Below are positions 45,021-56,047 of a stretch of DNA of 64,000 bases, one piece after another (within the stretch, counting starts at the first letter, position 1; the number at the start of each line of letters is the position of its first letter). A model generated the notes under the pieces. The model was not told the DNA's origin and searched no databases. It saw nothing but the letters and a program-made list of their open reading frames with translations. Position numbers and translations under genes: made by a program. The DNA comes from Drechmeria coniospora (lineage: Eukaryota; Ascomycota; Sordariomycetes; Hypocreales; Ophiocordycipitaceae): the NCBI RefSeq assembly GCF_001625195.1, contig NC_054389.1, positions 12,478,234 through 12,542,233 of the forward strand, written 5' to 3'.

Positions 45021-45491
45021 TCATCCTCCTCCGCCCCCTCTACTCTCATCTGCCACGTTCGGCACATGACGGAAGCGAATCGTGATGCACACGACGTCTG
45101 CCTCGACACGGAGTCGCTTGGCAATCTTCCCAGGCCGAGCTCGCTTCTTGACAAGCGCAGCTGCTAAATCCCGCATATATCCCTCGACGATTCGCATCTC
45201 ATCCGGCTTCGGAGTCGACATTGATGCCGCAACGGAGAGAGGAACGGGCCTTTCTCTGCGATACGCCGTCGGAGAGGTCCAAATGGGCCTTGTTTCTCGC
45301 GCGGGGACGTTGTCCGTGAATCGCTGCTTCTCGACGTCCGTCGTACCTAGGTCGGCTCGTGCCCTGCTCTCCCTTGCACATCGATGGTACAGGCATATGA
45401 GTACCGTGACGCAGAGAACGGCAGCGACGAACATGAAAAGGGAGAGGAGGTGGTGGATAAAAATGGGAATCGGCGGTGTGCGGTTCGGCAT
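45021..45491 (-). CDS. Possible single-pass membrane protein, unknown function
   Basis: 156 codons with a true ATG. One strong hydrophobic segment near residues 13-33 (LLSLFMFVAAVLCVTVLICL) is followed by a basic cytosolic-type stretch and an Arg/Lys-rich tail with a short beta-like end (VVCITIRFRHV). No domain recognised. The preceding sequence in other frames could contain an upstream exon, so the start is uncertain. Confidence 0.4.
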   Translation of the reverse strand: MPNRTPPIPIFIHHLLSLFMFVAAVLCVTVLICLYHRCARESRARADLGTTDVEKQRFTDNVPARETRPIWTSPTAYRRERPVPLSVAASMSTPKPDEMRIVEGYMRDLAAALVKKRARPGKIAKRLRVEADVVCITIRFRHVPNVADESRGGGGG

Positions 45492-47117
45492 CCTGGCCGC
45501 GTCTGGCCTCCTCTCGAACGTTGCGGATGTCCTTGGACTCGAAAAGCAATTTCCCCGGCTTGCTGGACTTGATTCCCGTCACCGTGGCCGGCCAAGAATC
45601 GACTGATATGCCGCTGCCGCCGAGGGTCGGTGTCCATGATATCGTTTCTTCCAATGTCCATATCCGCTCCGCTCGAGAAGGAGCTTGGATTTGAGTTTGA
45701 GCGCGCCTCCGTCTAATGCGACGCGAGGAGCAGTCGGTGTCTGGTTTGCATCACCGCTCCGCTGTACCGATCGATTCCATCAAATCAATTCCTTCTCCCC
45801 GTCCTGATCTCTCAGCCCATGACGTGCCGATTCGCGGCTACTGCGGGCTCGAACGGGAAGAGCCGGGCAGGGTCGCCGCAGTCGACGGCAAAGATACGAA
45901 ACTAAGAAAGCATCTCATTGATTCGAGGCGACTTCCGATCGCACCGTCATCTTTCTATCATCCAAAAGTACATGCTCCGGAAGTTGGCGTCGACGACTCT
46001 TCCATGGCATTCAATTAATTTGATCGCAGGACGGAGCATTGCCGATTCGCACAGCTGATGTCATGGACGGTGGACCAACGTGAGCGATTGTCCGCTTATC
46101 CGACCTGCTCGTCCCATGTGGTGAGGTCATCGAGGCCAAGTACCGTCGGCAACGGACTGAACATGTCCGGACCCCTTCCCGGCTGACACGACACGCTGGG
46201 AACGTCGTCCCTGAGACAGCGCCACGGGTGAACAAGCAATGGAGTGAAAACTGAAAAGCCTCTTGCAAGCATGTTTGCTAACCCTTCTCCGCAGAAGGAG
46301 TTTTCATGCATCGGTTCAAGAGAGCTGGTGGTCGGCCCCGCTGCTTCGTGGACTCGAGCATCGGCTCATCGCCGCGCCTCGGAATGCTGCGTCCCGCTCC
46401 CTTGCCGGCGAACTACTCTGGGCTGCAGCATTCCTCCGTCGACTTCGAGAGCACTGCCAGCCCTACTCAAGCTGCGGTACCGCCCACTCCATTGGCGGCG
46501 GGCGGCCATCCCCGCTGGCGCTGTCTCACTCCTCCCCTCCCTACACGATGGCCAAGAGGTGCGGCCCGCCGCGATGGAGCGTCGTCGTCACAAACTGCAG
46601 AAGACTCCTCTTCTCGAAAATGAGCAGCGAACAGCGCTGCGTGATGCGACTCACGAAAATCAGTGTTGGCGAACGAGGGCTGATTCTGTTTGCTTCGCAA
46701 CTGTTCCAGCCGGGGCTGGGCAGCATGGAGGCAGTGCAGGAGAGAATGTCATTCGACTCGCGCTCGCGTACACTTGCACATTCCTCACACGCCCACAGCC
46801 CAACCGCCAAAGGCCCGAAGGCGAGGGCGCTGTGACCTGCACCTCCATGCCTGGGCTTGGCTCGGCGTCGAGTGCCGTACGTGACACTCGGGGGCTGGGG
46901 ATCGGCGACGGTCGTTGAGCGACCTATATATTCCTTGGCCGAAACGTCCTGCTTCCACGCCGATGGATCAGACCAGAAGCTCATCTGCATTCAGTACGAA
47001 GGTGAAAGTTCGACGAAGCAGTCAAGATACAAAACGCTTGGCATAAATCGTATTTCATTTCCCATCATCCATCGTGCGGCATCAAGGTCAAGCACTTGGA
47101 CATTCTCCATTTACGCC
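45492..47117. other. Intergenic, no confident gene
   Basis: Overlapping short frames in all phases without domains. The TATATA at 46925-46930 lies about 190 to 240 bases before the WSC gene start and may be its TATA box. Confidence 0.5.
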
Positions 47118-47165
47118 ATGAACCCGACGCGACCCCCCACGTCATTTACGCCCGTGCTCAAGACC

Positions 47166-48194
47166 ATGGCTCGCGCCGCGCTGCTCGCCGGTCTTCTCAC
47201 CGGCATTGGCGCTGCTCAGGATGCCATCTCCTCGAGCACCCTGGGCTTCCACTACATGGGCTGCGTCGCCGCCGCGCCCTCATCGTTCCCTCTCAGCCCG
47301 GCCGGAATCCCGAAGCGCTACACGGCGGCCGAGTGCTTCAGGGCCTGCGTCGCCGCCGGCGCGAACTACGCGGCGCTCGGCAACGGCTGCCACTGCGACA
47401 ATGCCGCACCCGGCCAGGCTCCGCCGTACGAGTCCGCCGCCGAGAGCGAATGCTCCCAAGAGTGCATCATCGGCGACTGGAGGGCCGGTCGGTGCGGCGG
47501 CCCCCCCGCTTCCAACCCCGGCAGCAAGCAGGTGTTTAGCCTCTACATGCGGACCTCGCTGGCCTCCATCAGCCAAAGGGGGCTCATGACCGACGAGGAG
47601 GACTGCGACGACGACAAGAAGGCCAAGGAGAAATCAAAGGTCGTGCCCGTCGTCATCAAGGCGGCCGACGTGACCAAGACCATCACGTCGTGCCCCCCCG
47701 ACGTCGTCAACTGCCCGGCCGCTCACAAGGCGACCTGCCCTCCGGGGGGTTGCCGGCCTGCCGTGACGAAGACGAAGACGAAGACGATGACGACGACGGA
47801 GCCCTGCACCGAGATGGGGACGCCCCCGCCGGTCGTGACCAAGATCGCCGTCGACGTCGAGAAGGTCAAGGCGGAGTGCCCGGGTGGCTGCCACGACGCC
47901 AAGGTGGCCGTCGCTGCCGATTGCCCAGGTGGCTGCCACGACTCCAAGAAGGCCGTCGTCCCCACCTGCCCGGGTGCCGGCTGCAACAGCACGAAGACGG
48001 ACAGCGGCGAGCGGCACTGCGCAGGCGGTTGCAAAGGAACGACGGTGGTGCCCCCGCCGCCGGCGACGACGGCGTGGAAAGCGCCCACCGACGTGGTCGT
48101 CGTCGTCAGCGAGGGCGCCTTTCGTCGGCCGGCTCGAACGGCGGGGCTGTTCGGTCTCAGTCTCATGATGGCCCTGGTCGTCGATTTGTTCTGA
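47166..48194 (+). CDS. WSC-domain cell-surface protein with probable GPI anchor
   Basis: Single exon, 342 residues from the chosen ATG; an in-frame ATG at 47118 would add 16 residues. The chosen start gives a clean signal peptide (MARAALLAGLLTGIGAAQ) and a better start context. The WSC domain spans about residues 28-125 (FHYMGCV, AAECFRACVAAGANYAALG, NGCHCDN, CSQECIIGDWRAGRCGG), a carbohydrate-binding module of wall sensors and secreted proteins. An acidic segment follows, then a Cys/Thr-rich region with repeats of CPGGCHD type, then a hydrophobic C-terminus (TAGLFGLSLMMALVVDLF) typical of a GPI-attachment signal; there is no cytosolic tail, so it is not a classical Wsc sensor. The C-terminus faces the PIMT gene in a convergent arrangement. 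Confidence 0.88.
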   Translation: MARAALLAGLLTGIGAAQDAISSSTLGFHYMGCVAAAPSSFPLSPAGIPKRYTAAECFRACVAAGANYAALGNGCHCDNAAPGQAPPYESAAESECSQECIIGDWRAGRCGGPPASNPGSKQVFSLYMRTSLASISQRGLMTDEEDCDDDKKAKEKSKVVPVVIKAADVTKTITSCPPDVVNCPAAHKATCPPGGCRPAVTKTKTKTMTTTEPCTEMGTPPPVVTKIAVDVEKVKAECPGGCHDAKVAVAADCPGGCHDSKKAVVPTCPGAGCNSTKTDSGERHCAGGCKGTTVVPPPPATTAWKAPTDVVVVVSEGAFRRPARTAGLFGLSLMMALVVDLF

Positions 48195-48533
48195 ACGTGG
48201 AGCGAAGCCGAGGCGAGGCGAGGGGGCGAGATGGATGGGAACGGACATGAACGGCGTTGAGGAATGGACTAACGGCCCTGGCGGCCCTGGCGGCCAAGGA
48301 GTGACGAGAGACAGATAGGTGACGGCGCAACGGGGCACAAATTTGACTTGGTGTTTGATGAAGCATGCGCACAAAAGGGACGCCCATGATGACGATGTAA
48401 TGGATGGATGCATTTGTTAGCTTAGGTATTTCCTCGATTCGTCCTTTCGCACATATAGGGTTGGAATACAACATGGATTTTCGTTTAGCATCCGTGCCCC
48501 TCTCGACGGTCGCCATGATGAGCGGCGTGCCTG

Positions 48534-49344
48534 TCACCTGGGCCCGGAGCCGAGGCGGGTAGGGGCATCGGTCAAGGGCACATACCGCACCCCGAAGAGG
48601 CGATTCTTGCTGACGTTGCCGTCCTTGTCCTTGGTGATGAGCCAAACGTACTGGGCGTCACCGTAGCCATCTTCGCTGACGGGGATGAATATGCTTGCGG
48701 CCGGAGGATCAGCACACTCGGGTCCCCGACGGTGCCGACTCGAAGGATGGGAAGGGAAGGGAGGCAAGGACTCACCATCCGGGTGCGCTGAGCTGGTCCA
48801 GAAGCTGCGGGTGCACCTCCTTCGCGGCGGCGCCGACGTGGATGACGTGCCAACCGGGGCCGGCATTCTCCTCGACCCAGCCGCGCCTCCCGTCGCCGAG
48901 CCGGAAGCGAGCCCGTCCGGTGTCGAGCAGCTTCCTGCCCGCCTCGCTCTTGGCCATGTTCCGCTCCCCCATATCTCTGAGCTCGGGAATGTGCTCGAGG
49001 CCCACGACGAGGCCGCGGTCACCGGCCAGGGCGGCCAGGACATGGGTGAGGTAGCCGGAGCCGGAACCGATGTCGAGGATCCTCGGGGCGTCGGTGCCGG
49101 ACGAGGACGAGGCAAGGAGGTAGGGAAGAACGTGCTCGACGGCCGAAGCGTGCATGTGCGGCGCCGATATGGTGGCGCCGTACCCGATGGCCTGGGGCGA
49201 GTCGTCGTACGGCAGCACGGGGGCGTAGTGTGCGCGGTCGACGCCCTGAAAGGCCGTCCTGGCGGCCGGGTCGGAGATGAGACCATTTCGCCACATGTTG
49301 TCGACGAGCGCCGCGTTGGACGATGCCGAGCAGCGCCAGGCCAT
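48534..49344 (-). CDS. Protein-L-isoaspartate O-methyltransferase
   Basis: SAM-dependent repair enzyme for isomerised aspartate in damaged proteins. Two exons on the minus strand, 49344-48776 and 48693-48534, joined across an 81-base intron (GTGAGT donor), 242 residues, the usual size. Motifs: YDDSPQAIGYGATISAPHMH (family hallmark), SAM motif I ILDIGSGSGYLTHVLA, LEHIPEL and WHVIHVGAAA; the second exon begins inside the APGxIFIPV strand. The frame continues upstream of the ATG with an Arg/Ala-rich sequence but no ATG, so the 49344 start is used; a targeting exon further upstream cannot be excluded. Confidence 0.94.
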
Positions 49345-50423
49345 GGCGGTGAGGGCGGCGGCGGGTGCTGCCGTGGCGTATGCCGTGGTGAAGGCGTCGA
49401 AGCGAGCGCTCCCTCGTGGGACGGCGAATCGGTCGGGACGACGACGACGCAAACTCGTGGCCTGCCGTCGTGCGGTTGACCTCACCACGAGGGCTGGGAC
49501 TGCTGCTGCTGCTGCTGCAGCTTCAAAATACCGCGTGAGGGCCAGCTTGCCCTGCGTGAGATGGATGGTTGACGCGTGACCGACAGTCGGTGTGCCGCCG
49601 ACTACGTGCTCGTCGACTCGGTGCTCATCGTCGACGGCACGGCTGGCATCGACGAGATGGAAGAAGAATGGTACGTGTAGTTATGATGGATGATGGAGCA
49701 GTGTTGTAACAAGAATGGGAGGGCAGCATCAAGCGGTGAGTGAGGCAGCGACGAAGCAAGTAACGTGACGCTGACATGATGAAGGAAGGAGGCGGGGTCG
49801 AGGTTGCCGACGTCACGAGCAGACAAGGCAGTGGGGCCAGCATAAACTCGCCACCCTCACTGTACACTCTCGCCCCTCACCATTATTCGCCTTTATTTAT
49901 TCGCCTTTATTTATTCACCTTTATTCACCTTTATTCGCCACACGGCTGCGCAGTAGGTTCAAGTGGTGGGCAGTAAGCAGGATTAGTGGTATCATGATGT
50001 ATGTATTCGTCCATGGCTTTTCGTCGAAGCAAAGCACAGCACGTGCAAGTCATCCAACAGGTTGCCATCGAACCCAGGCGTAGACTGCTGCCATGGTATG
50101 GAAGATCAGAAAATGCACGATACCGGTTGCATGCTGCGGCCGTCCGTCCTCCGTATACCAGCCCGTCCGGGGACTTTGGTTCGTCCTGGACTCGAAAGAA
50201 AAAGCAAAGGAAACAGAAAAGGAAGAAAGAGAGAAAGAAGGAAAGAAGCCAGGGCATGCATGATCGCCGTCGCCGCGGCCCAAAAAAAAAAACGCCCAAG
50301 GAAATGCCAGCCGGTCTCGCGAGAAGCCGTCAATGTCCATCGATGGCTTGGTGCATACGCGCGTGGGATATGTACAGGGCAGATTCGTCGGCCCGGTTCG
50401 GTCGAGGGGCTCAGACGAGGGGC
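49345..50423. other. Intergenic, with a CTTTATTTATTCGC-type microsatellite
   Basis: No gene seen. Near 49889-49937 there are copies of CGCCTTTATTTATT and CACCTTTATT. Confidence 0.6.
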
Positions 50424-51581
50424 TCAGACGACGCGCTCGGCCGTCTCCCCGTCGGCGATTATGGCGACGTTGAGGCCGCGCTCGGGGCTCTGCATGACGA
50501 GCTGCTCGTGGCGGCGGGCCTTCCAGAACTCGGCGATGCTCTTGATGAGGATGAACCAGCCGACAATCATCAGCAGGTAGGCCAGCCAGTCGGAGCCGGT
50601 GACCTCGTTGCGGCCGGCGCCGGTGACGTCGCCGGCCTTGAAGTCGTGGGCGTTGGGGTCGGGCGGGGCGGCGTAGCCGTCGGGGCCGCTCATGCGCGGC
50701 GACTCGCCGAAGCTGGCGCCCTTCATGTAGAAGCCGTACTGGATGAGGGTGATGCCGAGGCCGGCGCGCGAGCCGTTCTTGGCCGCGTGCGTCGAGTGCA
50801 GCAGGTAGGTCAGCAGGAAGCCGACGAGCTGGAAGGACGTCGAGATCATGCCGTTCCAGATGAAGGAGAAGACGGAGCCGACGGGCATGCCGTCGACGTA
50901 GACCTCGTCGAGGCCGCCGAAGCCGGGGGCGATGATGGTCGTTTCCCAGTACGGCGGGGCCGCGTCGGCGGCGGCTTGCTCGTACGACTGCCGTCGCGGG
51001 TCAGCGTGCCGTCGCGGGCGTGCGAGGGGGGCGGTGGCGGGTCAGGCACTCACGGGAGGCTGCTCGTCCTTTTCCGTGCTCGCGAGCTCCGGCCTCGCCG
51101 ACATGTTGGCGAAGACGCCGTCGGTGCCGACGCCTCCGCCGACGTATCTCGTCCTCGAGCCGGCGGCGGCGGGGGTCGTCTGGGCGAAGAAGGCGGCGGG
51201 CGGCGAGACGACGCTGCTTATGGAGCCCGTCGTCGCGACGCTCTGGCGGACGAGCCGCTGCCTGTCGTCGGCCTCGTCGTCGCTGTCATCGTCCGAGTCG
51301 AAGGCGTCGGCGAGGGCCGCGTCGACGGGACGGGAGCGGACGGGGGAGGAGGATCGGGAGCGAAACGAGGGCGGCGGCGAGCTGGGGACGACGTTGGGCC
51401 TCGGCGCCGTCGGCGAAACGAGGTCGTCGTCGTGGTCGTCGTGGACCTGCAAGCCGGGGGTCGGGTCGGTCAGCCAAGGGTCGTGGCGGCGAGAGCGCGT
51501 CGCAGCAGCGGAGCGGCGGATGGGAGCGGCGGATGGGAGCATCGCATCAGAGCAACTCACCCTTTCGTATCGGCCGGCCAT
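50424..51581 (-). CDS. BSD2: BSD2/Ndfip-like membrane protein (NEDD4/Rsp5 adaptor)
   Basis: Adaptors of this family (DUF2370, NEDD4_Bsd2) recruit Rsp5-type ubiquitin ligases to membrane cargo such as metal transporters. Three exons: 51581-51561 (seven codons, MAGRYER), 51446-51054 and 50987-50424, giving 325 residues. The N-terminal half is acidic and disordered. A PPSY motif (Rsp5 WW-domain ligand) is formed exactly at the second splice junction, and a second PPYW is close by. The C-terminal half holds about three membrane segments (FSFIWNGMISTSFQLVGFLL, GLGITLIQYGFYM and WLAYLLMIVGWFILIKSI). The start MAGRYERV is typical of the family. Introns of 114 and 65 bases have GT-AG ends. Confidence 0.9.
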
Positions 51582-51975
51582 GGTGGATGAGCGGTAGGTC
51601 GAAGGTGATGCGGCAACCAAGAATTCGATCGGGCGCTGGCAGCCTGTCCTGTCGGGGTCGCTACCGTCGCATGCGGGGGGTGGGGGTCAGGTGACGACGA
51701 CGCAGGCGAAGGAGGCGGGCGGAGAGAGGCGGTGCAGGGCAGCACGGGCGGCAGAATCAGGCGGCAGAATCAGGCAGCAGCGGTAGGCGGCGGACGAGAC
51801 GAGAGCGTCGAAGGAAATAAACGAGAGGAAGAAGGGATCGCTAAAGGAGGCGGATCCCGAGGCTCCGCTGGAGGAGAAGAGAAGAAGAAAAATCCGACGA
51901 TGGAAGGAGTGAAGTCGACTTTCGTCGAGTCGAGAGAGTTTGAGAGCACGGCGTTTGTCGAGACTCGCCTCGGCA

Positions 51976-52185
51976 GGGGAGGCTTCGTTAGGGGAGGCTT
52001 CGTTAGGGGAGGCTTCGTTAGGGGAGGCTTCGTTAGGGGAGGCTTCGGAAGGCGAGGCTTCGGTAGGCGAGGCTTCGATAGGGGAGGCTTCGCTAGCAGA
52101 GGCTTCGTCGGGGGAGGCTTCGATAGGGGAGGCTTCGCTAGGAGAGGCTTCGTCGGGGGAGGCTTCGTTTGAGGAGGCTTCGTCG
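51976..52185. repeat. Minisatellite, about fourteen 15-bp units
   Basis: Head-to-tail copies of GGGGAGGCTTCGTTA, upstream of the BSD2-like gene. Because the unit is a multiple of three, it is open in several frames (GEASL on one strand, NEASP on the other), giving spurious long frames. Confidence 0.93.
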
Positions 52186-52429
52186 GGTCGCTCGCTGAGC
52201 GGATGCTGAGGCCGGCTGACGCATTGGGAGCGATGGGAGGGGAGCATCAGGGTGGGTGGAGGCGGCCTCCGTGTCGCCAGCGAGCCTTTCGACGAATGGA
52301 CGGATGCCCCCCACGGCTTCAGGGGACGACTTGGCGCCTTGGTTTGCCGTTTCACAATTGGGCGGCGATGCCGGCGCTGACCGATTCATCATCTGCGTTC
52401 AGCGATCAGTCATCCATCAGACAGGGGAA

Positions 52430-53470
52430 GCCAAGTATCAATACGGAGTACTGCAAGCACATATTACTTGCTGTAGCTGCACCTACATACTGTACAGTAA
52501 GTAAGTACTGACTGTGCTGTGCATGCACGAGAGGGTGCAAGCATTACCAGGGCTGCGCGGTATTGTTGTACATGGTAAGCAGGTACCGAGCCTTGCTGTT
52601 GCTAGAGTGTACATGTGCGCTCCCGCCATCGTGAGGACGCACAGTACGGAGCACTTGTACCGACCGCGCAAGGCTAATTAGTCGGTACTTCCAGAGTAGG
52701 TAACGCGTTAACCCAGGACGGAGCACCTCGACTCCAGCACACCCGTAATGGTGCCGAAACGTAGGGCACATGCAGGGGCTGCCATCAAGCATAACCACTC
52801 CGTACTTGCTTCATACCTGCAACAAGTGCCGTGCAAGTATACAAGTAACCGTACCTGCCAGGCACTGACTGCATCAACCAGGTAGAGTCACTTGACAAAA
52901 GTGACGATTCAGCTCTGCTACAAAGTTGACATTGTTGCCATGCCACTGCACCGAGCGCTGTTAGGGATGCACTCGTGATGGCACGTGATGCAGGCGTTAT
53001 AGCACAAGTGTGCCGGTACATGCAGGTGCTGCTCCCAAGTACTAGGTACTTGTGCTACGCCGTAAGTACATTGCTCCGTACAGAGGTGCAAGTACTTGCA
53101 TGCAATTACAGTACCTAGTAAGTAAGTACACTGCATGGCACAAGTACTGTGGGCGTACGGAGTAAGTACATTGTGCAAGCACTGTAAGCGCAAGTAACTG
53201 TAAGTACTTACGGAGTGCGATAATATTACGAGTACGTACTGTACGGAGTATTTCTTAGTACGGAGTACCTATTTGCACAGCTAATAATAACTGTAGACGT
53301 AGTAAAGTACATGTACACCTAATAAGTACATGTACACCTAATAAGTAACTGTAGACGTAACTAAGTACATGTACACCTAATATAAGTACATGTACATCTA
53401 AATAAGCAAACACTTACTCGTACTGGTGGGTGCCGGTGCCGAGTAAAAGTACATGTACTTGATGGCGTGC
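52430..53470. repeat. GTAC-rich palindromic island
   Basis: The densest such island. It includes a local tandem array near 53300-53400 based on TAAGTACATGTACACCTAA and many TACGGAGT half-sites. Confidence 0.75.
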
Positions 53471-53863
53471 GAGTGTTAGCACTGCTCAGGTGTGACATGT
53501 ACAAGGACAACGTAGATGTGCACAACCGACACTGTGCCTACAGCCTGGAGGCAAAAAGTGCCGTAATGATGCCGACTCGTACTCCGTACTGGCACCTAGA
53601 AGTCGTACGTGCAGGTGCTGGAATTCATCATCACTTGTTCTGGTCGCCTTGGGACCCTGGGGGATCCTTTGCTGCTGCATGATTCGGCCTGGGGCTGGAC
53701 GATGGGGAGTGGACGGTGCGAGGTGCGAGATGGTGACGATCCGCACGGTACGGAGTCGATGACGGCTTCGACTGTCCGTCGACGGAGAATAAATTTCGAG
53801 CCCGCAGCCTCGTGTCGCCGCAGTCAGTCGCAGCAGCCGAGCTCGCTGCCCACGACCGCAGCC

Positions 53864-54359
53864 ATGTCGCGATCCGTAGCGGTGCGTCGGCCTCCCCCGG
53901 CCTCCCCGGCCTCCCGTGCGTCGTGGTCGTTTGGCTAACGAGACGGCAGCGCCGCGTCTACGGCGACGTCTTCTCGCGGTGGCCCAAGCAGGACCTGCGG
54001 CCCGACTACCAGCTCCAGGACGTCATGCGTCGCGTCGTCGACGAGCGATATCCCTCCTTCCGGCCGGCCGCCGAGCCGGAGGAGCTTCTCAAGGCCCGCG
54101 CCCTGCAGTTTCTCGTCCAGGACAAGTTCCGCGACCGCGTGCGTCACCCCCCCCCCGTCGTGTCCGTGCCGACGCTCTCCTCGCCGACCGAGACGGCTGA
54201 CCCGTGCACGCGCAGTACAAGCTCAAGGGCCCGATGCTCGAGCCGAGGAGCCAGCCGAGATACTTTGACGACCTCGTGCGGGAGATTGACGAGGCGCCCA
54301 ACCGGTCGTGGTTCGAGCGCCTCGGCAAGCGCCTGTCGGGCATGATTCGGCTGCAGTGA
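53864..54359 (+). CDS. Probable UQCC2/Cbp6-like complex III assembly factor
   Basis: Three exons: 53864-53881 (six codons), 53950-54138 and 54216-54359, 116 residues. The introns (68 and 77 bases) have GTGCGT donors and CAG acceptors and keep phase 0. The protein is small, basic and largely helical, with VFSRWPKQDLRPDYQLQDVM near the N-terminus and a C-terminal YFDDLVREIDEAPNRSWFER, which resembles fungal Cbp6/UQCC2 proteins that help translate and assemble mitochondrial cytochrome b. The family call rests on recalled pattern only, so an LYR-like or other small mitochondrial protein is the alternative. The exon structure is well supported. Confidence 0.6.
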
Positions 54360-54580
54360 AGAAGGACGACGAAGCGAGGGGCGCGCGAGACGACGGCAAC
54401 CGCATGAACGCCCGTCCACCCGTGTGATCTAGCTACGCGAGGCACGCTCCGGGCCACGGCGCACGACGTCGCTGGCGGAGATGTCGCTGGGCGGAGCACG
54501 TCTGTCGTCCTTTTCATTCAGAACCCCCTCCCCGTCCCCGCATGTACATGTACGATAGTCTGTTTGTCAAGGGAAAAGAA

Positions 54581-54757
54581 ATGGCAGTCTGCATGTAATG
54601 GAAGTCTGCATCTAATGGAAGTCTGCATGTAATGTCAGTCTGCATGTAGTGACAGTCTGACAGTCTGCATGTAATGACAGTCTGCATGTAATGACAGTCT
54701 GCATTTGATGGCAGGCTGCATTCGATGGCAGTCTGCATGTAATGGCAGCATGCATTT
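54581..54757. repeat. Minisatellite, about ten 17-bp units
   Basis: Copies of ATGGCAGTCTGCATGTA, one with an internal duplication, between two convergent genes. Confidence 0.9.
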
Positions 54758-54773
54758 GATTGATGGTGTCGGT

Positions 54774-54893
54774 ATGGTAGCCGCCGATATAATGTGCACC
54801 GCCATGGTAGCCGCCGATATAATGTGCGCCGCCATGGTAGCCGCCGATATTATGTGCGCCGCCATGGTAGCCGCCGATATCATGTGCGCCGCC
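54774..54893. repeat. Minisatellite, four 30-bp units
   Basis: Four nearly identical copies starting ATGGTAGCCGCCGATATAAT, just downstream of the citrate carrier stop codon. Confidence 0.92.
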
Positions 54894-54925
54894 ATGGTAT
54901 GCGACAGTCGTCCGCGCCGTCCCCC

Positions 54926-56047
54926 TCAGAGGTACCTCATCTCCGGGTCGAGCCGGTTCATCAGCTCCATGCTCTTCTCGTACATGGTAAAGACGATGCC
55001 GCCGCTCAGCACGAGGCGCACCAGACGCGGCAGGGCGCCGCTCCAAAAGGTCAGCACGCCCTCGTGGCGGAGGATGAGGCCCGCGCAGCGCAGGGTGCTG
55101 CCGTAGGTGGCGCGCGCGTCGGGGCTCTGCATGCGCGTCTTGACCGTGTCGAGCGGCTGGGTGACGAAGACGGTGACGAGGCCGGCGAGGCCGCCGATGC
55201 CAAAGGTGGCGACGGCGCCGAGCTTCTCGCCCGGCGCCGTGTAGGACTCGGCCATCTGCTTGAGAAAGGTGTAGGAGCCGAAGCGGGTGGCGCTGTTGGC
55301 CGACTGGCGCAGCGTCGTCGGCACGAAGCCCTGGAAGAAGCCGCGCAGGCCGCGCTCGCGCGCCATGATGGGCACGGCGTCGAGGAAGCCACGCATCCGG
55401 GGCGTCGGCGACTTGCGGTCGTCGATCCTGCGCAATATCCTCGGTCAGCGGACGGGCGAGCGTCGTCGGGGCGGCACTGACAGCGTCGTCTTGATGCTCT
55501 CCGTCGGCGTCACCGCCAGCAGGGACTCGGTCACGCCGGCGCCGAAGCCCGCGAGCACGGTCCGCGGGCCGCTGAGCTTACCGTCGGCGTCGGCGAGGAG
55601 GCTCCTGTACTGGTCAAAGGCGACGAAGCCTGGGGCGCGTCAGCCGTGGCGCCTCGCCGTCGTCCGAGGCCACTCACGGATGCCCGCCTTGGCCGCGTTG
55701 CCGACGATGAGCGTCGTGCAGCCGGCGTACCACTGCCTGCCAAAGGGCGGCCACGGCAGCTTCCGGCCCTCGGCGAGGCGCCGGTTGAGCTGCGTCCTCG
55801 TCTTGGCGACTGCGCGACCGTCAGCTGCGAGGCTCGGCCCGTCGCCGTCGACTGCCACCTACACTCGGCTGGATAGGTGATTGCTGCCCGCCCACGCGTT
55901 CCGTTAGCACCGGCTCGGCGGTCAAGCCCGTCGTCGGGGTGGCCTACCGATCTCGATGGCGCCCGCCGTCGACCCTGCGATGATGGACCGCAGCGCGCTC
56001 GGCCGCTTCGTCCTTTCGGGCTCCCTGTCGGCCGCGGGAGAGACCAT
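54926..56047 (-). CDS. CTP1: Mitochondrial tricarboxylate (citrate) carrier
   Basis: Inner-membrane exchanger that exports citrate. Five exons on the minus strand: 56047-55948, 55883-55863 (21-base micro-exon), 55809-55678, 55629-55482 and 55427-54926; together 903 bases, 300 residues, matching the yeast protein's length. All three carrier signatures appear: YPAEFAKTR (rebuilt from exons 2 and 3), TPTESIKTT and QPLDTVKTR. Family-specific text includes RSIIAGSTAGAIEIAITYP, RFVAFDQYR and QSANSATRFGSY. Introns are 48-64 bases with GT-AG ends and all phases agree. Head-to-head neighbours are absent; the gene converges with the Cbp6-like gene. Confidence 0.96.

Noticed and set aside
50001..51590. 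529-codon plus-strand frame
   Set aside because: Covers the BSD2-like gene in antisense; low-complexity Gly/Arg/Val text, no domain.
51687..52355. 222-codon minus-strand frame with DEASP/NEASP repeats
   Set aside because: Formed by the 15-bp minisatellite; its non-repeat end has no domain and lies in the promoter of the BSD2-like gene.
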